NCBI GenBank assembly: GCA_012960105.1
Contig: DUBV01000015.1
Span: 1 to 37,449, forward strand
Reading direction: 5' to 3'
DNA from: Thiotrichaceae bacterium
Lineage (GTDB): Bacteria > Pseudomonadota > Gammaproteobacteria > Eutrophobiales > Eutrophobiaceae
DNA: 37,449 nt
Shown here: in pieces, positions 8,633 through 18,002 of the stretch
How positions within the stretch are numbered: the first letter of the stretch is position 1
How the letters are laid out: each line of letters begins with the position of its first letter
Made by a program: the position numbers and the translations under genes
Notes under the pieces: generated by a model
Told to the model about the DNA's origin: nothing
Database searches by the model: none
Seen by the model: the letters and a program-made list of their open reading frames with translations, nothing else

Positions 8633-9720
8633 TAATTTAGTTCAGTCAGAATTTTTTGATGTCTTGCTGCTTTGGCAGTAACTTTACCTACAAGTTGGCC
8701 ACATGCCGCATCAATATCATCACCACGAGTTTTACGGGTGATAGTAATGATTTTCGATTTTACTAAAACATCTCTGAATGAATTTATAGTTTTTATTTCT
8801 GAGCAATTGTAACTTGTTCCGGGAAAAGTGTTAAACGGAATCAAGTTTACTTTCGCCGGAATGCCTCGTAGGCACCCAACCAAATCATGCGCATCTTGCA
8901 AACTATCATTAACGTCTTTTAGCATGACATACTCAATAGTAATCGGTTCGTCATCTCTTGCCACAGTAAAGCGTTTACATGCTGCGAGCAAATCGCTTAT
9001 AGGATAAGAACGGTTAATTGGTACAATATCGTTGCGCAACTCATCATTACTTGCATGTAATGAGATGGCAAGACTGACATTAGTATCATCTTTCAACCGA
9101 TCTATTTCAGGAATAATCCCTGAAGTGCTGACGGTGACGCGTCGACGTGCCAGACCAAAACCTAAGTCGTCTGTAAGCAAGTTTATTGCCTTGAGGACAT
9201 TGTCGTAATTGAGCAAGGGTTCACCCATGCCCATGAAGACAATATTGGTGATGATGCGTTTATCGTTTTCAAAATAGCCGAGCGCCTTGTTAGCCGCCCA
9301 GACTTGCCCAATGATTTCACTGGTCGAAAGATTACGATTAAAACCTTGTTGACCAGTTGAGCAGAACTTACATTCTAGCGGGCAGCCAACCTGAGATGAG
9401 ATACAAAGTGTGCCTCTATCTTTTTCGGGAATAAAGACCGTTTCAACGGAACCGCCGCCTTTTACTTGAATTAGCCACTTACGCGTACCATCTTCTGATT
9501 TTTGTTCAGAGGTAATTTCCGGTAATTTTATACAAGCATTCTGTTCGAGATTTGCGCGTAAGTTCTTGCTGAGGTTGGTCATAGCTTCGAAATCAATAGC
9601 GCCTTGATGGTATATCCATTTGAGGACTTGTTGCGCACGAAATGATTTATCTCCAATCTCTATGAAGTAGGACCCCAGAGACTTCCGATCATAATCAAGT
9701 AAGTTCGCTTTATTGGTCAT
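8632..9720 (-). CDS. rlmN: dual-specificity RNA methyltransferase RlmN
   Basis: RlmN is a radical-SAM enzyme that makes 2-methyladenosine at A2503 of 23S rRNA and at A37 of certain tRNAs. The 362-residue protein has the CxxxCxxC cluster motif (Cys113, Cys117, Cys120 in VGCPLECKFC). Cys106 lies in LCISSQVGC, and a C-terminal cysteine in DDIDAACGQL corresponds to the methyl-carrying or thiyl cysteine of the E. coli enzyme. The conserved VFMGMGEPLLNYDNV segment is present. It follows ndk by 5 bp and runs directly into pilW, so it is almost certainly co-transcribed with both. Confidence 0.97.
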   Translation of the reverse strand: MTNKANLLDYDRKSLGSYFIEIGDKSFRAQQVLKWIYHQGAIDFEAMTNLSKNLRANLEQNACIKLPEITSEQKSEDGTRKWLIQVKGGGSVETVFIPEKDRGTLCISSQVGCPLECKFCSTGQQGFNRNLSTSEIIGQVWAANKALGYFENDKRIITNIVFMGMGEPLLNYDNVLKAINLLTDDLGFGLARRRVTVSTSGIIPEIDRLKDDTNVSLAISLHASNDELRNDIVPINRSYPISDLLAACKRFTVARDDEPITIEYVMLKDVNDSLQDAHDLVGCLRGIPAKVNLIPFNTFPGTSYNCSEIKTINSFRDVLVKSKIITITRKTRGDDIDAACGQLVGKVTAKAARHQKILTELN

Positions 9721-9725
9721 CGTTT

Positions 9726-10172
9726 TTATCGTGTTCTAGGACAAATTTCACTTTCATTAAAGAAAAAATCAATTTCCCTTTGGGCACTTTCAAGACTATC
9801 TGAGCCGTGTATCGCATTCTCATGTACTTCGCCATTAAAGTCGTGGTTAGCATAGAGATTACGAATTGTCCCAACTTCGGCTTCTTTCGGTATTGTGGCA
9901 CCCATCAAATCTCGTAGGATCTTAATGGCATTTTCACCTTCCAAAACCTGAACCATAACAGGGCCTGAAGTCATAAAATTCAATAATGGATTATAAAAAG
10001 GTCTTCCCTGATGTTCGGCATAAAGCTCTTCAGCCTTGCCGACGGATAAATGTAACATTTTTGCCGCAATAATGTTTAAACCGCTTTTTTCTATTAGCGC
10101 TAATATATTGCCAGTGAAATCGCTGGCTACCGCATCGGGTTTGATTATTGCGAGAGTTCTTTCCAGTGCCAT
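9726..10172 (-). CDS. ndk: nucleoside-diphosphate kinase
   Basis: Ndk transfers the terminal phosphate of ATP to other nucleoside diphosphates through a phosphohistidine. The 148 residues contain the active-site motif NAIHGSDS with His122, the substrate loop [15 protein letters not shown], and the start [15 protein letters not shown]. An AGGAG ribosome binding site sits about 10 bp before the ATG. It is the first gene of the ndk-rlmN-pilW-rodZ-hisS run. In Pseudomonas-type genomes ndk directly follows the ISC operon, and here it follows the SUF operon. Confidence 0.97.
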   Translation of the reverse strand: MALERTLAIIKPDAVASDFTGNILALIEKSGLNIIAAKMLHLSVGKAEELYAEHQGRPFYNPLLNFMTSGPVMVQVLEGENAIKILRDLMGATIPKEAEVGTIRNLYANHDFNGEVHENAIHGSDSLESAQREIDFFFNESEICPRTR

Positions 10173-10216
10173 GTAAAACAGTCTCCTGAGACAGGTCTAT
10201 AAATAAGTATGGCGAG

Positions 10217-10245
10217 ATTATACGTGCTCATACCGCCGAATTAAA
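10217..10245 (-). promoter_or_regulatory. putative sigma-70 promoter for ndk operon
   Basis: A perfect minus-strand TATAAT (10217-10222) lies 17 bp downstream of TTTAAT (10240-10245), a weak -35. The site is about 45 bp before the ndk start codon, in a 180-bp gap that otherwise holds only AT-rich sequence. Confidence 0.5.
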
Positions 10246-10352
10246 TTATCTAAATGACGTGTTTGTAAGAAAAGCAGTAATTTAGGCCATTTTTTTAACT
10301 AAAAGTGAGAAATATCGCAAATTTATGTAAACGTGCTTTTTTTATAATGCTA

Positions 10353-10691
10353 TCAGTCGAAGCGATCATCGGTGACTTGCACCATGCCATTTTCAACTCT
10401 GACAGGAAAAGTGGGTGCTGGCTTATAGGCAGGAGCACTTAGGGCGCTACCTGTTTTGACACAAAAACGTGCACCATGACGCGGACATATTATTTCCGTG
10501 CCATCAATTATCTTTTCTGGCTCCAGACCACAACCAAGCATCGGGGCGCCATCATGCGTACAAACATCTTCAATTGCATAGTATTCACCGTCCAGATTAA
10601 AGACCGCGACCATGACGTTATCAATATCAACTAACTTTGCTTGCCCAGATGATAATTCTTCTTCTGGTGCAACATTAAACCAACCTGCCAC
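10353..10691 (-). CDS. Rieske-type [2Fe-2S] ferredoxin
   Basis: This small soluble Rieske ferredoxin has 112 residues and no signal or membrane segment. The cluster ligands are Cys44-Thr-His46 and Cys69-Pro-Arg-His72. It starts at a GTG and resembles the ferredoxin subunits of dioxygenase and nitrite-reductase systems. Here no oxygenase is nearby. It lies after sufT and before ndk, where the ISC operon of related bacteria ends with the ferredoxin gene fdx. I infer that it may supply electrons for iron-sulfur cluster assembly, but the family also includes other electron carriers. Confidence 0.85.
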   Translation of the reverse strand: MAGWFNVAPEEELSSGQAKLVDIDNVMVAVFNLDGEYYAIEDVCTHDGAPMLGCGLEPEKIIDGTEIICPRHGARFCVKTGSALSAPAYKPAPTFPVRVENGMVQVTDDRFD

Positions 10692-10764
10692 AAAATTTCT
10701 CCAAATAAATTATTAAATATTTAAAGAGCTTTGCATGACGTTATGAGCGAAGGCTAATCAAGGC

Positions 10765-10882
10765 AAATGTAGTCGAAAAAGCAGAATGTACACGTTAGTA
10801 CATGAGCATTTTGAGACTACATTTACCAACAGTAGGCGCTTTAGGCGACGCAGAGTAGCCGAGCACAATAGTCGTGCAGAGT
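10765..10882. repeat. intergenic palindromic repeat, copy 1
   Basis: AAATGTAGTC (10765-10774) is the exact complement of GACTACATTT (10815-10824). The 60-base hairpin continues inward in register with four A-T pairs and then a six-pair stem (ATGTAC/GTACAT) closed by ACGTTA. The right-hand part, from ATGAGCATT to the TCGTGC...GAGTTCT end and including GGCGCTTTAGGCGACG, recurs at 17194-17283. It fills the gap between sufT and the ferredoxin gene. Confidence 0.75.
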
Positions 10883-10887
10883 TCTTT

Positions 10888-11445
10888 TTAATACATACCT
10901 GTTTCTAAGCGAGCCGCCTCTGACATCATCTCCTGATTCCACGGAGGTTCAAATGTCAGTTCGACATTTACTCTATTAATATTAGGTAATGTTAATATTT
11001 TAGTGCGAACATCATCGGCAAGAAACTCACCCATACCACAACCTGCTGCAGTTAAAGTCATGACGATATCGACTTGGTTACCATCAGCACCCAAAGGCGT
11101 AATGTTACAGCCATAGATAAGGCCAAGCTCAACAATGTTGATTGGGATTTCCGGATCATAACAAGTGCGTAATTGATCCCAGACCTGATCTTCATCTACG
11201 CTACCGTCACCAGTGGCTTCTTTCTCTATAGTCGAATCGGGCTTGTCTTCAACTTCATAACCCAGTGCATCCGCATTTTTTGCATCAATGCGAGCGAGAT
11301 TGCCATTTACATTAACGGTATAACTACCGCCCAAAGCTTGCGTCACTAAAACAACAGTGCCTTCAGGCAAATTGATCGGTGTACCTACTGGTATTAAAAC
11401 TGCATCGCAGTCGCGTTCGAGTGTTATGGGTTTATTTTCTTGCAT
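10888..11445 (-). CDS. sufT: SufT-type iron-sulfur assembly protein (MIP18/DUF59)
   Basis: SufT proteins help mature iron-sulfur proteins in bacteria that use SUF. The 185 residues comprise an N-terminal SufT-specific portion of about 70 residues (CDAVLIPVGTPINLPEGT), a short acidic linker, and a MIP18/DUF59 domain (about 87-180) with DPEIPINIVELGLIYG, the cysteine motif TLTAAGCGMGEFL, and the C-terminal VELTFEPPW. It is the eighth gene of the iscR-suf cluster, 18 bp after sufU. Its partners are presumably SufU and SufBCD. Confidence 0.9.
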   Translation of the reverse strand: MQENKPITLERDCDAVLIPVGTPINLPEGTVVLVTQALGGSYTVNVNGNLARIDAKNADALGYEVEDKPDSTIEKEATGDGSVDEDQVWDQLRTCYDPEIPINIVELGLIYGCNITPLGADGNQVDIVMTLTAAGCGMGEFLADDVRTKILTLPNINRVNVELTFEPPWNQEMMSEAARLETGMY

Positions 11446-11463
11446 AATTAAATATCTGAGATC

Positions 11464-11910
11464 TTATTCGGTATGAACAGGCGTATTGTCGCCCTGTATG
11501 ACAGAGTGCATAGTGTGCCAACAAAGTGAAGCGCATTTGACTCTTGCGGGATAAGCTTTAACGCCTGCTAATGCAGCGAGCTTACCCAATTGTTCCATGT
11601 CCACATCATCATCCGTAGTGACTAAACTATGGAAGTGATTAAATAAACTTTCTGCTTCTTGCAGCGTTTTGCCTTTCATCGCATCGGTCATTAAAGAAGC
11701 AGATGCGACTGAAATAGCGCAGCCTGAACCATCAAAAGCAATGTCGTTAATTTTATCGCCATCGGTTTTAATATACAGCGTCAGTTTATCGCCACATAGT
11801 GGGTTATAACCTTCCAGTGTTCTATCGGCATCTTCGAGTTTGCCAAAGTTACGAGGACTACGATTGTGATCGACAATAACTTCTTGATAGAGATCTTTAA
11901 TATCAAACAT
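11464..11910 (-). CDS. sufU: SufU-type iron-sulfur scaffold / sulfur acceptor
   Basis: SufU accepts persulfide sulfur from SufS and passes it to SufBCD. It is best studied in Gram-positive bacteria. Taking the ATG at 11910 (preceded by AAGG; a TTG at 11931 overlaps sufS) gives 148 residues. The conserved ligands Cys39, Asp41, Cys64 and Cys126 appear in NPLCGDKL, GSGCAIS and VKCASLCWH. The insertion between the second and third cysteines is the SufU type and not the IscU type. No sufE is present, so this protein probably fills that role. Confidence 0.88.
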   Translation of the reverse strand: MFDIKDLYQEVIVDHNRSPRNFGKLEDADRTLEGYNPLCGDKLTLYIKTDGDKINDIAFDGSGCAISVASASLMTDAMKGKTLQEAESLFNHFHSLVTTDDDVDMEQLGKLAALAGVKAYPARVKCASLCWHTMHSVIQGDNTPVHTE

Positions 11911-11923
11911 GTTCTTAAATACC

Positions 11924-13180
11924 TTAGCCAAAGACCTTTTGGCATTTATCGATTGCTAGAATTAAAGCATCGACTTCTGCGAGGGTGTTATAAAAAGCAA
12001 ATGAAGCTCTGGCGGTAGCAGGAATACCAAAGCGTTCCATTACCGGCATAGCACAATGATGTCCTGCACGAACAGCGACACCTTCGCCATCGAGTATGGT
12101 GCCAATATCATGCGGGTGGATTCTTCCGAGTGTGAATGAAAGAATACTGGTCTTGTCTTTCGCTGTGCCGACAAATTTTAAATCGGATATTTGCGATGCT
12201 TGTTCATTAGCATAATCAAGTAATTCGTTTTCATATTGTGCTGTTACTGTAAGATCGAGTTCGTTTACATAATCAATGGCAGCACCCAAACCAATAACAC
12301 CGGCAATGTGTGGTGTGCCGGCTTCAAATTTATAAGGCAGGCTATTATAAGTTGATTTTATCATCGACACAGTCTGGATCATGTCGCCACCACTCTGGTA
12401 TGGTGGCATAGCATCTAACAAAGCTTCTTTGCCATACAGCACGCCAATACCGGTAGGGCCAAATAATTTATGTCCTGAGAAGACATAAAAATCACAACCC
12501 AGTTCTTTGACATTAACTTTTGTATGAGGAACAGCCTGAGCACCATCGACTAATATTTTTGCGCCAACGGCATGCGCCATATCAATAATTTTTTTAATTG
12601 GGTTAATCGTACCGAGTGCATTAGAAATATGACCGATGGCAACGATGCGTGTGTTTTTATTTAGAAGTTTTTCATACTCTTCGAGTATTAACTCACCAGC
12701 ATCATTAATCGGGATGTAGTTAAGTTTTGCACCAGTCTGTTCGCAGAGTATTTGCCATGGCACGATATTCGAATGATGTTCGAGTTCAGTAATAATGATT
12801 TCATCACCGGCACTGATCGTGTTTCTACCAAAGCTTTGTGCAACCAGATTGATAGCCTCAGTTGCACCGCGAACAAAAATAATTTCTTTTGTTGATTCGG
12901 CATTAAGAAAGGTTTTTACTTTTTCACGGGCTGCTTCATACACAGCTGTTCCTTTTTCGCTAAGGGTATGTACACCGCGGTGAATATTTGCATTATATTC
13001 CTGGTAATACGTATCAAGCGTTTCAATCACCTGCCTGGGCTTTTGCGACGTAGCGGCATTATCCAAATAGACTAATGGCTTACCATTGACCTGTTGTTGC
13101 AAGATCGGAAAATCGGCGCGTATTTTTTCAATATCAAATGTTGATGTGTCTGTGTTCATTGCGGTGTTTTGTTTATTCAT
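11924..13180 (-). CDS. sufS: cysteine desulfurase SufS
   Basis: SufS is a PLP-dependent group II cysteine desulfurase that takes sulfur from cysteine, leaving alanine, for cluster assembly. The PLP lysine is in FSGHKLFGPTG and the persulfide cysteine is in RAGHHCAMPVM, the short-loop group II arrangement. ELEHHSNIVPW is also typical. I chose the ATG at 13180 (418 residues), which overlaps the sufD stop by 8 bp. A GTG at 13192 and an ATG at 13159 are alternatives. It overlaps sufD upstream, indicating coupled translation. Confidence 0.94.
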   Translation of the reverse strand: MNKQNTAMNTDTSTFDIEKIRADFPILQQQVNGKPLVYLDNAATSQKPRQVIETLDTYYQEYNANIHRGVHTLSEKGTAVYEAAREKVKTFLNAESTKEIIFVRGATEAINLVAQSFGRNTISAGDEIIITELEHHSNIVPWQILCEQTGAKLNYIPINDAGELILEEYEKLLNKNTRIVAIGHISNALGTINPIKKIIDMAHAVGAKILVDGAQAVPHTKVNVKELGCDFYVFSGHKLFGPTGIGVLYGKEALLDAMPPYQSGGDMIQTVSMIKSTYNSLPYKFEAGTPHIAGVIGLGAAIDYVNELDLTVTAQYENELLDYANEQASQISDLKFVGTAKDKTSILSFTLGRIHPHDIGTILDGEGVAVRAGHHCAMPVMERFGIPATARASFAFYNTLAEVDALILAIDKCQKVFG

Positions 13181-14516
13181 TAGTAAATTCACGAATTAAT
13201 TCAGCGTCAGGTAACTGACCAATAATTAAATGTTCCAATCGATTTTTTATTGGAACAAGGCTAATGTCACTTATGATCTCGTTAACAAAGGCATAAGTTA
13301 GAAGGCTACGTGCGGTATCTTCATCGATGGCGCGTGAGCGTAGATAGAACAACATGTTTTTATCAAGCTGGCCGACGGTTGCACCATGGCTACATTTAAC
13401 ATCATCGGCATAGATTTCGAGTTCAGGTTTGGTATCGATTTCGGCATCGTCCGATAACAATAGATTCGCGTTGTTTTGATGTGCTTCAATTTTTTGTGCT
13501 TGTGGATGCACAACAACCTTGCCATTAAATACACCGCGACTTTTTCCATTTAAAACGCCACGATAATTTTCTGTGCTATGCGTGTTAGGTTTTAAGTGAT
13601 CGACACGAGTATGGTTATCAACGTGTTGTTTACCATCGGTCATATATAAACCATTCAGGACGATGCTTGCGCCTTCGGCAGCAAGTTGACCGTATATATC
13701 ATTTCGAACCAGAGAACCACCTAGCGAGATTGAATGTGATTTAAACAGACTATCTTTGCCCTGCGTCACATTCAAATTGCCAATATGGTAAGCATTCACA
13801 CTTTCTTGCTGAATTTTATAATGCTTGAGTATGGATGCAGTTGATAAGGAAACTTCCGTTACCACATTGGTAAAATAATTAGCATCATCAAGGCCAATAT
13901 AGTTTTCAATCAAAGTTGCTTCAGCATGCTCGCCCATGATGACTAAGTTTCTTGGATGTGTTGCTAAAGGCTGAGCATTATCTTTTGACAGATATAGAAT
14001 GTTTATTGGTTTATCAACAACGGTATTCTTCGGTACATTGATGTAGGTGCCATGTTGAATAAAAGCCGTGTTTAACGCCGTAAATGGGCTGACATTATTA
14101 TCGGCGTATTGTGATAAATGTTTTTCTAATAAATCTTTATCTTTAGCCAAAGCATCTGCCATGTTTTCAATGACGATGTTTTCAGTCAAGCCATCAAGGC
14201 GAGAATGTTCTTTAGAATAGACGCCGTTAATGAAAACCAGTTCGTAGCAATCAATATCTTGAAAACGAATCGCATCAATCTCTTCAGTCGTGATTGATGT
14301 TGTTGTGCTTACGTTAGAAAACGATTGTTTGGCAATAGGACGTACATCGGTATATTTCCAGTTTTCAAGACGTGAACTTGGGAAGCCCGTTTCTATAAAT
14401 AATTTCAATGCCGACTGACGTTGTTCAGAAAACCAGTCTCTTTCGACCGTCTCCTGAAATTGATCAAACTCAGCTAAATAATGTTGTGCATTGTTGTTCA
14501 TGTTTTCTTGGCTCAT
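13173..14516 (-). CDS. sufD: FeS assembly protein SufD
   Basis: SufD partners SufB and SufC in the SufBC2D scaffold where clusters are built. The 447 residues show the N-terminal helical region with [13 protein letters not shown], then a long beta-helix core of the SufB/SufD family with the C-terminal [15 protein letters not shown] and [14 protein letters not shown] motifs. Cys and His in that region match the SufB-SufD interface where cluster assembly takes place. Its ATG overlaps the sufC stop (ATGA, 14513-14516). Confidence 0.95.
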   Translation of the reverse strand: MSQENMNNNAQHYLAEFDQFQETVERDWFSEQRQSALKLFIETGFPSSRLENWKYTDVRPIAKQSFSNVSTTTSITTEEIDAIRFQDIDCYELVFINGVYSKEHSRLDGLTENIVIENMADALAKDKDLLEKHLSQYADNNVSPFTALNTAFIQHGTYINVPKNTVVDKPINILYLSKDNAQPLATHPRNLVIMGEHAEATLIENYIGLDDANYFTNVVTEVSLSTASILKHYKIQQESVNAYHIGNLNVTQGKDSLFKSHSISLGGSLVRNDIYGQLAAEGASIVLNGLYMTDGKQHVDNHTRVDHLKPNTHSTENYRGVLNGKSRGVFNGKVVVHPQAQKIEAHQNNANLLLSDDAEIDTKPELEIYADDVKCSHGATVGQLDKNMLFYLRSRAIDEDTARSLLTYAFVNEIISDISLVPIKNRLEHLIIGQLPDAELIREFTNE

Positions 14517-15280
14517 GCAGCTTCGTTCTCGCCCTTGTCGTCTTTAACAATCCAGTCGTAACCTTTTTCTTCGAGTTCTAATGCAAGCTCCGGCCCACCG
14601 GATTTAATAATTTTGCCGCCACTTAATACGTGTACATAATCAGGCTTAATATAATCAAGTAAACGTTGGTAATGAGTGACTAGAATAATTGAGCGTTCTT
14701 CATTGCGTAAACTATTAACGCCTTCAGATACAATTTTTAATGCGTCGATATCTAAACCGGAATCTGTTTCATCAAGTATGGCAAGTTTGGGTTCAAGCAC
14801 AGCCATCTGGAAAATTTCATTACGCTTCTTTTCGCCACCGGAAAAATCTTCGTTAACAGAACGACTCAATAGGTCGTCTTTCATTTTAACCAGTTTCATT
14901 TTATCTTTAATCAACGCTAAAAATTCAACCGCATCGAGTTCCTGTTCACCACGATTTTTGCGTATTGCGTTAACTGCCGCTTTTAATAAATAAACATTAT
15001 TAACACCAGGAATTTCTACCGGGTATTGAAAAGCGAGAAAGATACCCGCCCATGCACGTTCTTCAGGAGCAAGTTCAAGTAAGTCTTTGCCTTCATATTC
15101 AACGCTGCCTTGTGTAACTTCATAACCGTCTCTGCCAGCAAGCACATTTGCCAATGTACTTTTGCCAGAACCGTTAGGTCCCATAATGGCATGTACTTCG
15201 CCCGCTTTAATACTCAGATTTAAACCTTTGAGTATTTCTTTGTCGCCAATCTTTGTGTGTAAATTTTGTATTTCTAACAT
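14513..15280 (-). CDS. sufC: FeS assembly ATPase SufC
   Basis: SufC is an ABC-type ATPase that is soluble and drives conformational change in SufBCD. The 255 residues contain Walker A (GPNGSGKST, about 34-42), the Q-loop ([12 protein letters not shown]), the SufC-specific signature [11 protein letters not shown], Walker B ([12 protein letters not shown]) and the switch histidine in VTHYQRLL. It follows sufB with a 20-bp gap and overlaps sufD by 4 bp. Confidence 0.97.
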   Translation of the reverse strand: MLEIQNLHTKIGDKEILKGLNLSIKAGEVHAIMGPNGSGKSTLANVLAGRDGYEVTQGSVEYEGKDLLELAPEERAWAGIFLAFQYPVEIPGVNNVYLLKAAVNAIRKNRGEQELDAVEFLALIKDKMKLVKMKDDLLSRSVNEDFSGGEKKRNEIFQMAVLEPKLAILDETDSGLDIDALKIVSEGVNSLRNEERSIILVTHYQRLLDYIKPDYVHVLSGGKIIKSGGPELALELEEKGYDWIVKDDKGENEAA

Positions 15281-15300
15281 TATGCGTTCCTGTAAAATAT

Positions 15301-16749
15301 TTAACCCACTGCGCCCTCGAGCGTGATGCCTAATAATTTTTGTGCTTCAACGGCAAATTCCATCGGTAATTCTTTAAAGACTTCTTTGCAAAAGCCATTA
15401 ACGATCATGTTCACAGCATCTTCTTCTTTAATGCCGCGCTGTTTACAATAGAACAATTGGTCTTCACCAATTTTTGATGTCGTAGCTTCATGTTCAACGG
15501 TTGCGGTTGAGTTTTTCGCTTCTATATAAGGGAAGGTATGTGCGCCGCATTGATCGCCCATCAATAAAGAATCGCATTGCGTGTAGTTTCTGGCGTTATC
15601 AGCACTCTTGCTAATTTTTACCAATCCTCGATACGTCTGCTGCGCATGTCTTGCTGAAATACCTTTTGAAATAATTGTGCTGCGAGTGTTCTTGCCTATA
15701 TGAATCATCTTAGTGCCAGTATCGGCTTGTTGATAATTGTTGGTGACAGCAACAGAATAAAACTCACCAACCGAGTTATCACCTTTTAAAATACAACTTG
15801 GATATTTCCAGGTGATAGCCGATCCGGTTTCAACCTGTGTCCATGAGACTTTAGAATTATCACCACGGCAATCTGCGCGTTTGGTGACGAAGTTATAAAT
15901 ACCGCCGACACCATTCTCATCACCGGGATACCAGTTCTGAACAGTGGAATATTTTATTTCAGCATCTTTTAATACGATCAATTCAACCACTGCTGCATGT
16001 AATTGATTTTCATCACGCATCGGTGCAGTGCAGCCTTCCAAATAACTCACGTGGCTGTCTTCATCTGCAATAATTAATGTGCGTTCAAATTGACCCGTGT
16101 TCGATGCATTGATTCGAAAGTAAGTTGATAATTCCATCGGGCAACGTACGCCTTTAGGAATATAAACAAACGAACCATCGGTAAACACAGCGGAATTTAA
16201 TGCTGAGAAAAAATTATCTGCGGCAGGGACAACTGAACCCAAATATTTTTTTACTAATTCAGGATATTCTTTGACAGCTTCAGAAAACGAACAGAAAATA
16301 ACACCGGCATCAGCAAGCTTACCTTTAAATGTAGTTGCAACAGACACGCTATCGAATACCGCATCAACGGCAACGCCGGCTAAAAATTTTTGTTCTTGTA
16401 AAGGGATACCTAATTTTTCATAGGTTTCTAATAATTTTGGATCAACCTCATCCAAACTTTTTGGCCCATCGTCTTTAGATTTCGGTGCGGAATAATAAGA
16501 GATCGCCTGATAATCAATATGTTCTATATCTAGATGTGCCCAGGTAGGATCTTCCATTTTTAACCATTGACGGTAGGCTTTTAAACGCCATTCGAGTAAC
16601 CATTCAGGTTCATCTTTCTTTTTGGAAATAAAGGCAATGGTGTCTTCATTAAGACCTGGCGCAACCGTATCGGACTCGATGTCGGTGACAAAGCCGTGTT
16701 CATAGTCTTTGTTAACCAGGTCTTCCATGTTTTCGCTATTAGTAGACAT
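15301..16749 (-). CDS. sufB: FeS assembly protein SufB
   Basis: SufB is the main scaffold subunit of SufBC2D. The 482-residue protein has the family start with [20 protein letters not shown], the [31 protein letters not shown] core, the conserved cysteine in [20 protein letters not shown], and the C-terminal [19 protein letters not shown]. No intein interrupts it. It is separated from the A-type carrier gene by only 2 bp, so both are translated from the iscR-led message. Confidence 0.97.
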   Translation of the reverse strand: MSTNSENMEDLVNKDYEHGFVTDIESDTVAPGLNEDTIAFISKKKDEPEWLLEWRLKAYRQWLKMEDPTWAHLDIEHIDYQAISYYSAPKSKDDGPKSLDEVDPKLLETYEKLGIPLQEQKFLAGVAVDAVFDSVSVATTFKGKLADAGVIFCSFSEAVKEYPELVKKYLGSVVPAADNFFSALNSAVFTDGSFVYIPKGVRCPMELSTYFRINASNTGQFERTLIIADEDSHVSYLEGCTAPMRDENQLHAAVVELIVLKDAEIKYSTVQNWYPGDENGVGGIYNFVTKRADCRGDNSKVSWTQVETGSAITWKYPSCILKGDNSVGEFYSVAVTNNYQQADTGTKMIHIGKNTRSTIISKGISARHAQQTYRGLVKISKSADNARNYTQCDSLLMGDQCGAHTFPYIEAKNSTATVEHEATTSKIGEDQLFYCKQRGIKEEDAVNMIVNGFCKEVFKELPMEFAVEAQKLLGITLEGAVG

Positions 16750-16751
16750 GT

Positions 16752-17105
16752 TTATTTCTCCAGACCTTCTTTAAGGCTAAAGCTTTCACCACAACCACAA
16801 GATTCTTCTACGTTTGGATTCTTGAATTTAAAACCGGAATTTAAACCTTCACGAGTAAAATCGAGTTCAGTACCAGCAAGGTAACGTAAGCTTTGTTCAT
16901 CAATAATGATGTTGATACCATTCGATACAATAGTTTTATCTTCTGCGTTAACTTCCTTGGCAGTTTCAATAATATATTGATAACCAGAACAACCGGTGGT
17001 TTTAACACCGATACGCAAGCCGATACCGTTCTCATCTTTCGCGAGAACTTTTTCGATGTGCTGCTTGGCACTGTCGGTCAGATTCATTGTTGCTTCAGTA
17101 GTCAT
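16752..17105 (-). CDS. sufA: A-type iron-sulfur carrier (SufA/IscA/ErpA family)
   Basis: A-type carriers receive assembled clusters and pass them to target enzymes. The 117 residues carry the three conserved cysteines, one in TTGCSGYQY and two in the C-terminal SCGCGESF. The ATG at 17105 is used; an ATG six codons later is equally plausible, since no strong ribosome binding site decides between them. It opens the SUF part of the operon, about 180 bp after iscR, with a repeat between. Sequence alone does not separate SufA from IscA or ErpA, so I name it by its neighbours. Confidence 0.85.
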   Translation of the reverse strand: MTTEATMNLTDSAKQHIEKVLAKDENGIGLRIGVKTTGCSGYQYIIETAKEVNAEDKTIVSNGINIIIDEQSLRYLAGTELDFTREGLNSGFKFKNPNVEESCGCGESFSLKEGLEK

Positions 17106-17193
17106 AATATTTATTTAGAGTGTTTTGCAGGGATAGAGATTTTGTTCCAGGACGAGGAAAAAATGGGTACAGAAGCGGCGTTTATAAAATATA

Positions 17194-17283
17194 AATGAGC
17201 ATTCGAGCACATTTTCATCCACAGTGGGCGCTTTAGGCGACGAGGTATTATATGTAGGCAAAATATCATTCGTGCGAAGCTCT
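17194..17283. repeat. intergenic repeat, copy 2
   Basis: This stretch between iscR and the A-type carrier gene repeats the right half of the element at 10798-10882. Shared blocks are ATGAGCATT, CACAGTGGGCGCTTTAGGC with its one variable base, GGCGACG, and a TCGTGC...GCTCT end. The left arm that forms the long palindrome in copy 1 is degraded here. Confidence 0.6.
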
Positions 17284-17284
17284 G

Positions 17285-17749
17285 TTAGTGTTTTTGTTTG
17301 TTTAGCTGCATCATAATGACATCTTGTCGTTCAGATACTTGTTGTACATTGCTGCGTTGAACTAACTCACCCAGAGTCATGCTATTTAAAAAATCAGATA
17401 TATGACGGTTCAATTCCATCCAGAGGTCGTGCGTTAAACAACGTGCATTATCCTGACAATTTTGTTTGCCACCACAACGGGTAATATCAATAGGCTCGTC
17501 TACGGAATAGATAATCTTGGCGATAGTGATTTCGTCAGCACTTTGCGCTAAACGATAACCGCCGCCAGGACCGCGTGCGCTTTCAATTAATTCATGGCGT
17601 CTTAATTTGCCAAATAACTGTTCTAGATAAGTCAGAGAAATGTCCTGACGCTGAGAAATATCCGCCAGACTCACCGGCCCCTCACTGTCATGCAGCGCTA
17701 AATCCATTAATGCAGTTACCGCATATCGGCCTTTAGTTGTCATTTTCAT
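17285..17749 (-). CDS. iscR: Fe-S cluster-sensing Rrf2 regulator IscR
   Basis: IscR is a [2Fe-2S] transcription factor of the Rrf2 family that represses its own operon when clusters are plentiful. The 154 residues start MKMTTKGRYAVTALMDLALH. A winged helix-turn-helix follows (SLADISQRQDISLTYLEQLF). The cluster ligands Cys92, Cys98, Cys104 and His107 have spacing identical to E. coli IscR. Two IscR-type boxes lie 46-96 bp upstream of its start. It heads the SUF genes, which argues that it controls all of them. Confidence 0.95.
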   Translation of the reverse strand: MKMTTKGRYAVTALMDLALHDSEGPVSLADISQRQDISLTYLEQLFGKLRRHELIESARGPGGGYRLAQSADEITIAKIIYSVDEPIDITRCGGKQNCQDNARCLTHDLWMELNRHISDFLNSMTLGELVQRSNVQQVSERQDVIMMQLNKQKH

Positions 17750-17795
17750 TGTCTATTTCTCTATAAATTCCATATTTAGGGTTAGCAAGATTCAC

Positions 17796-17820
17796 ATAAC
17801 CCAGTAATTTAGTCAAGTAT
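17796..17820 (-). promoter_or_regulatory. IscR type-1 binding site, proximal
   Basis: The 25-bp minus-strand sequence begins ATACTTGACTAAATTAC. It matches my recollection of the E. coli type-1 consensus (ATASYYGACT, then a partly symmetrical half ending RRSTAT) at 22 of 25 positions. It includes TTGACT, a good -35 element, so bound IscR would block RNA polymerase. Confidence 0.75.
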
Positions 17821-17845
17821 ATAGTTGATTAGTTTAGTCGGGAAT
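17821..17845 (-). promoter_or_regulatory. IscR type-1 binding site, distal
   Basis: This second 25-bp box directly abuts the first. Minus strand, it begins ATTCCCGACTAAACTAATC and ends CAACTAT. It also fits the type-1 pattern at 22 of 25 positions by my count. Tandem sites are known at the E. coli iscR promoter. Confidence 0.7.
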
Positions 17846-17972
17846 TATTCTCATTTAATAACCTATAGATATCAATCAGATACAGGTTTAAAATATTTCT
17901 TGTGATTAAATCTGTAAGGCCTTTGCAAACTAAAGAAGAAACAGCGGTCAGATATTTACAGGCTCATTTTTT

Positions 17973-17997
17973 TATAATTACAAAAAATATTGAGGGA
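17973..17997 (+). promoter_or_regulatory. putative -10 box and ribosome binding site of lepB
   Basis: TATAAT at 17973-17978 is followed at 17992-17997 by GAGGGA, a good ribosome binding site just before the lepB ATG. No convincing -35 is present at standard spacing, and the distance from the -10 to the ATG implies a very short leader. Confidence 0.35.
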
Positions 17998-18002
17998 AGC
18001 AT

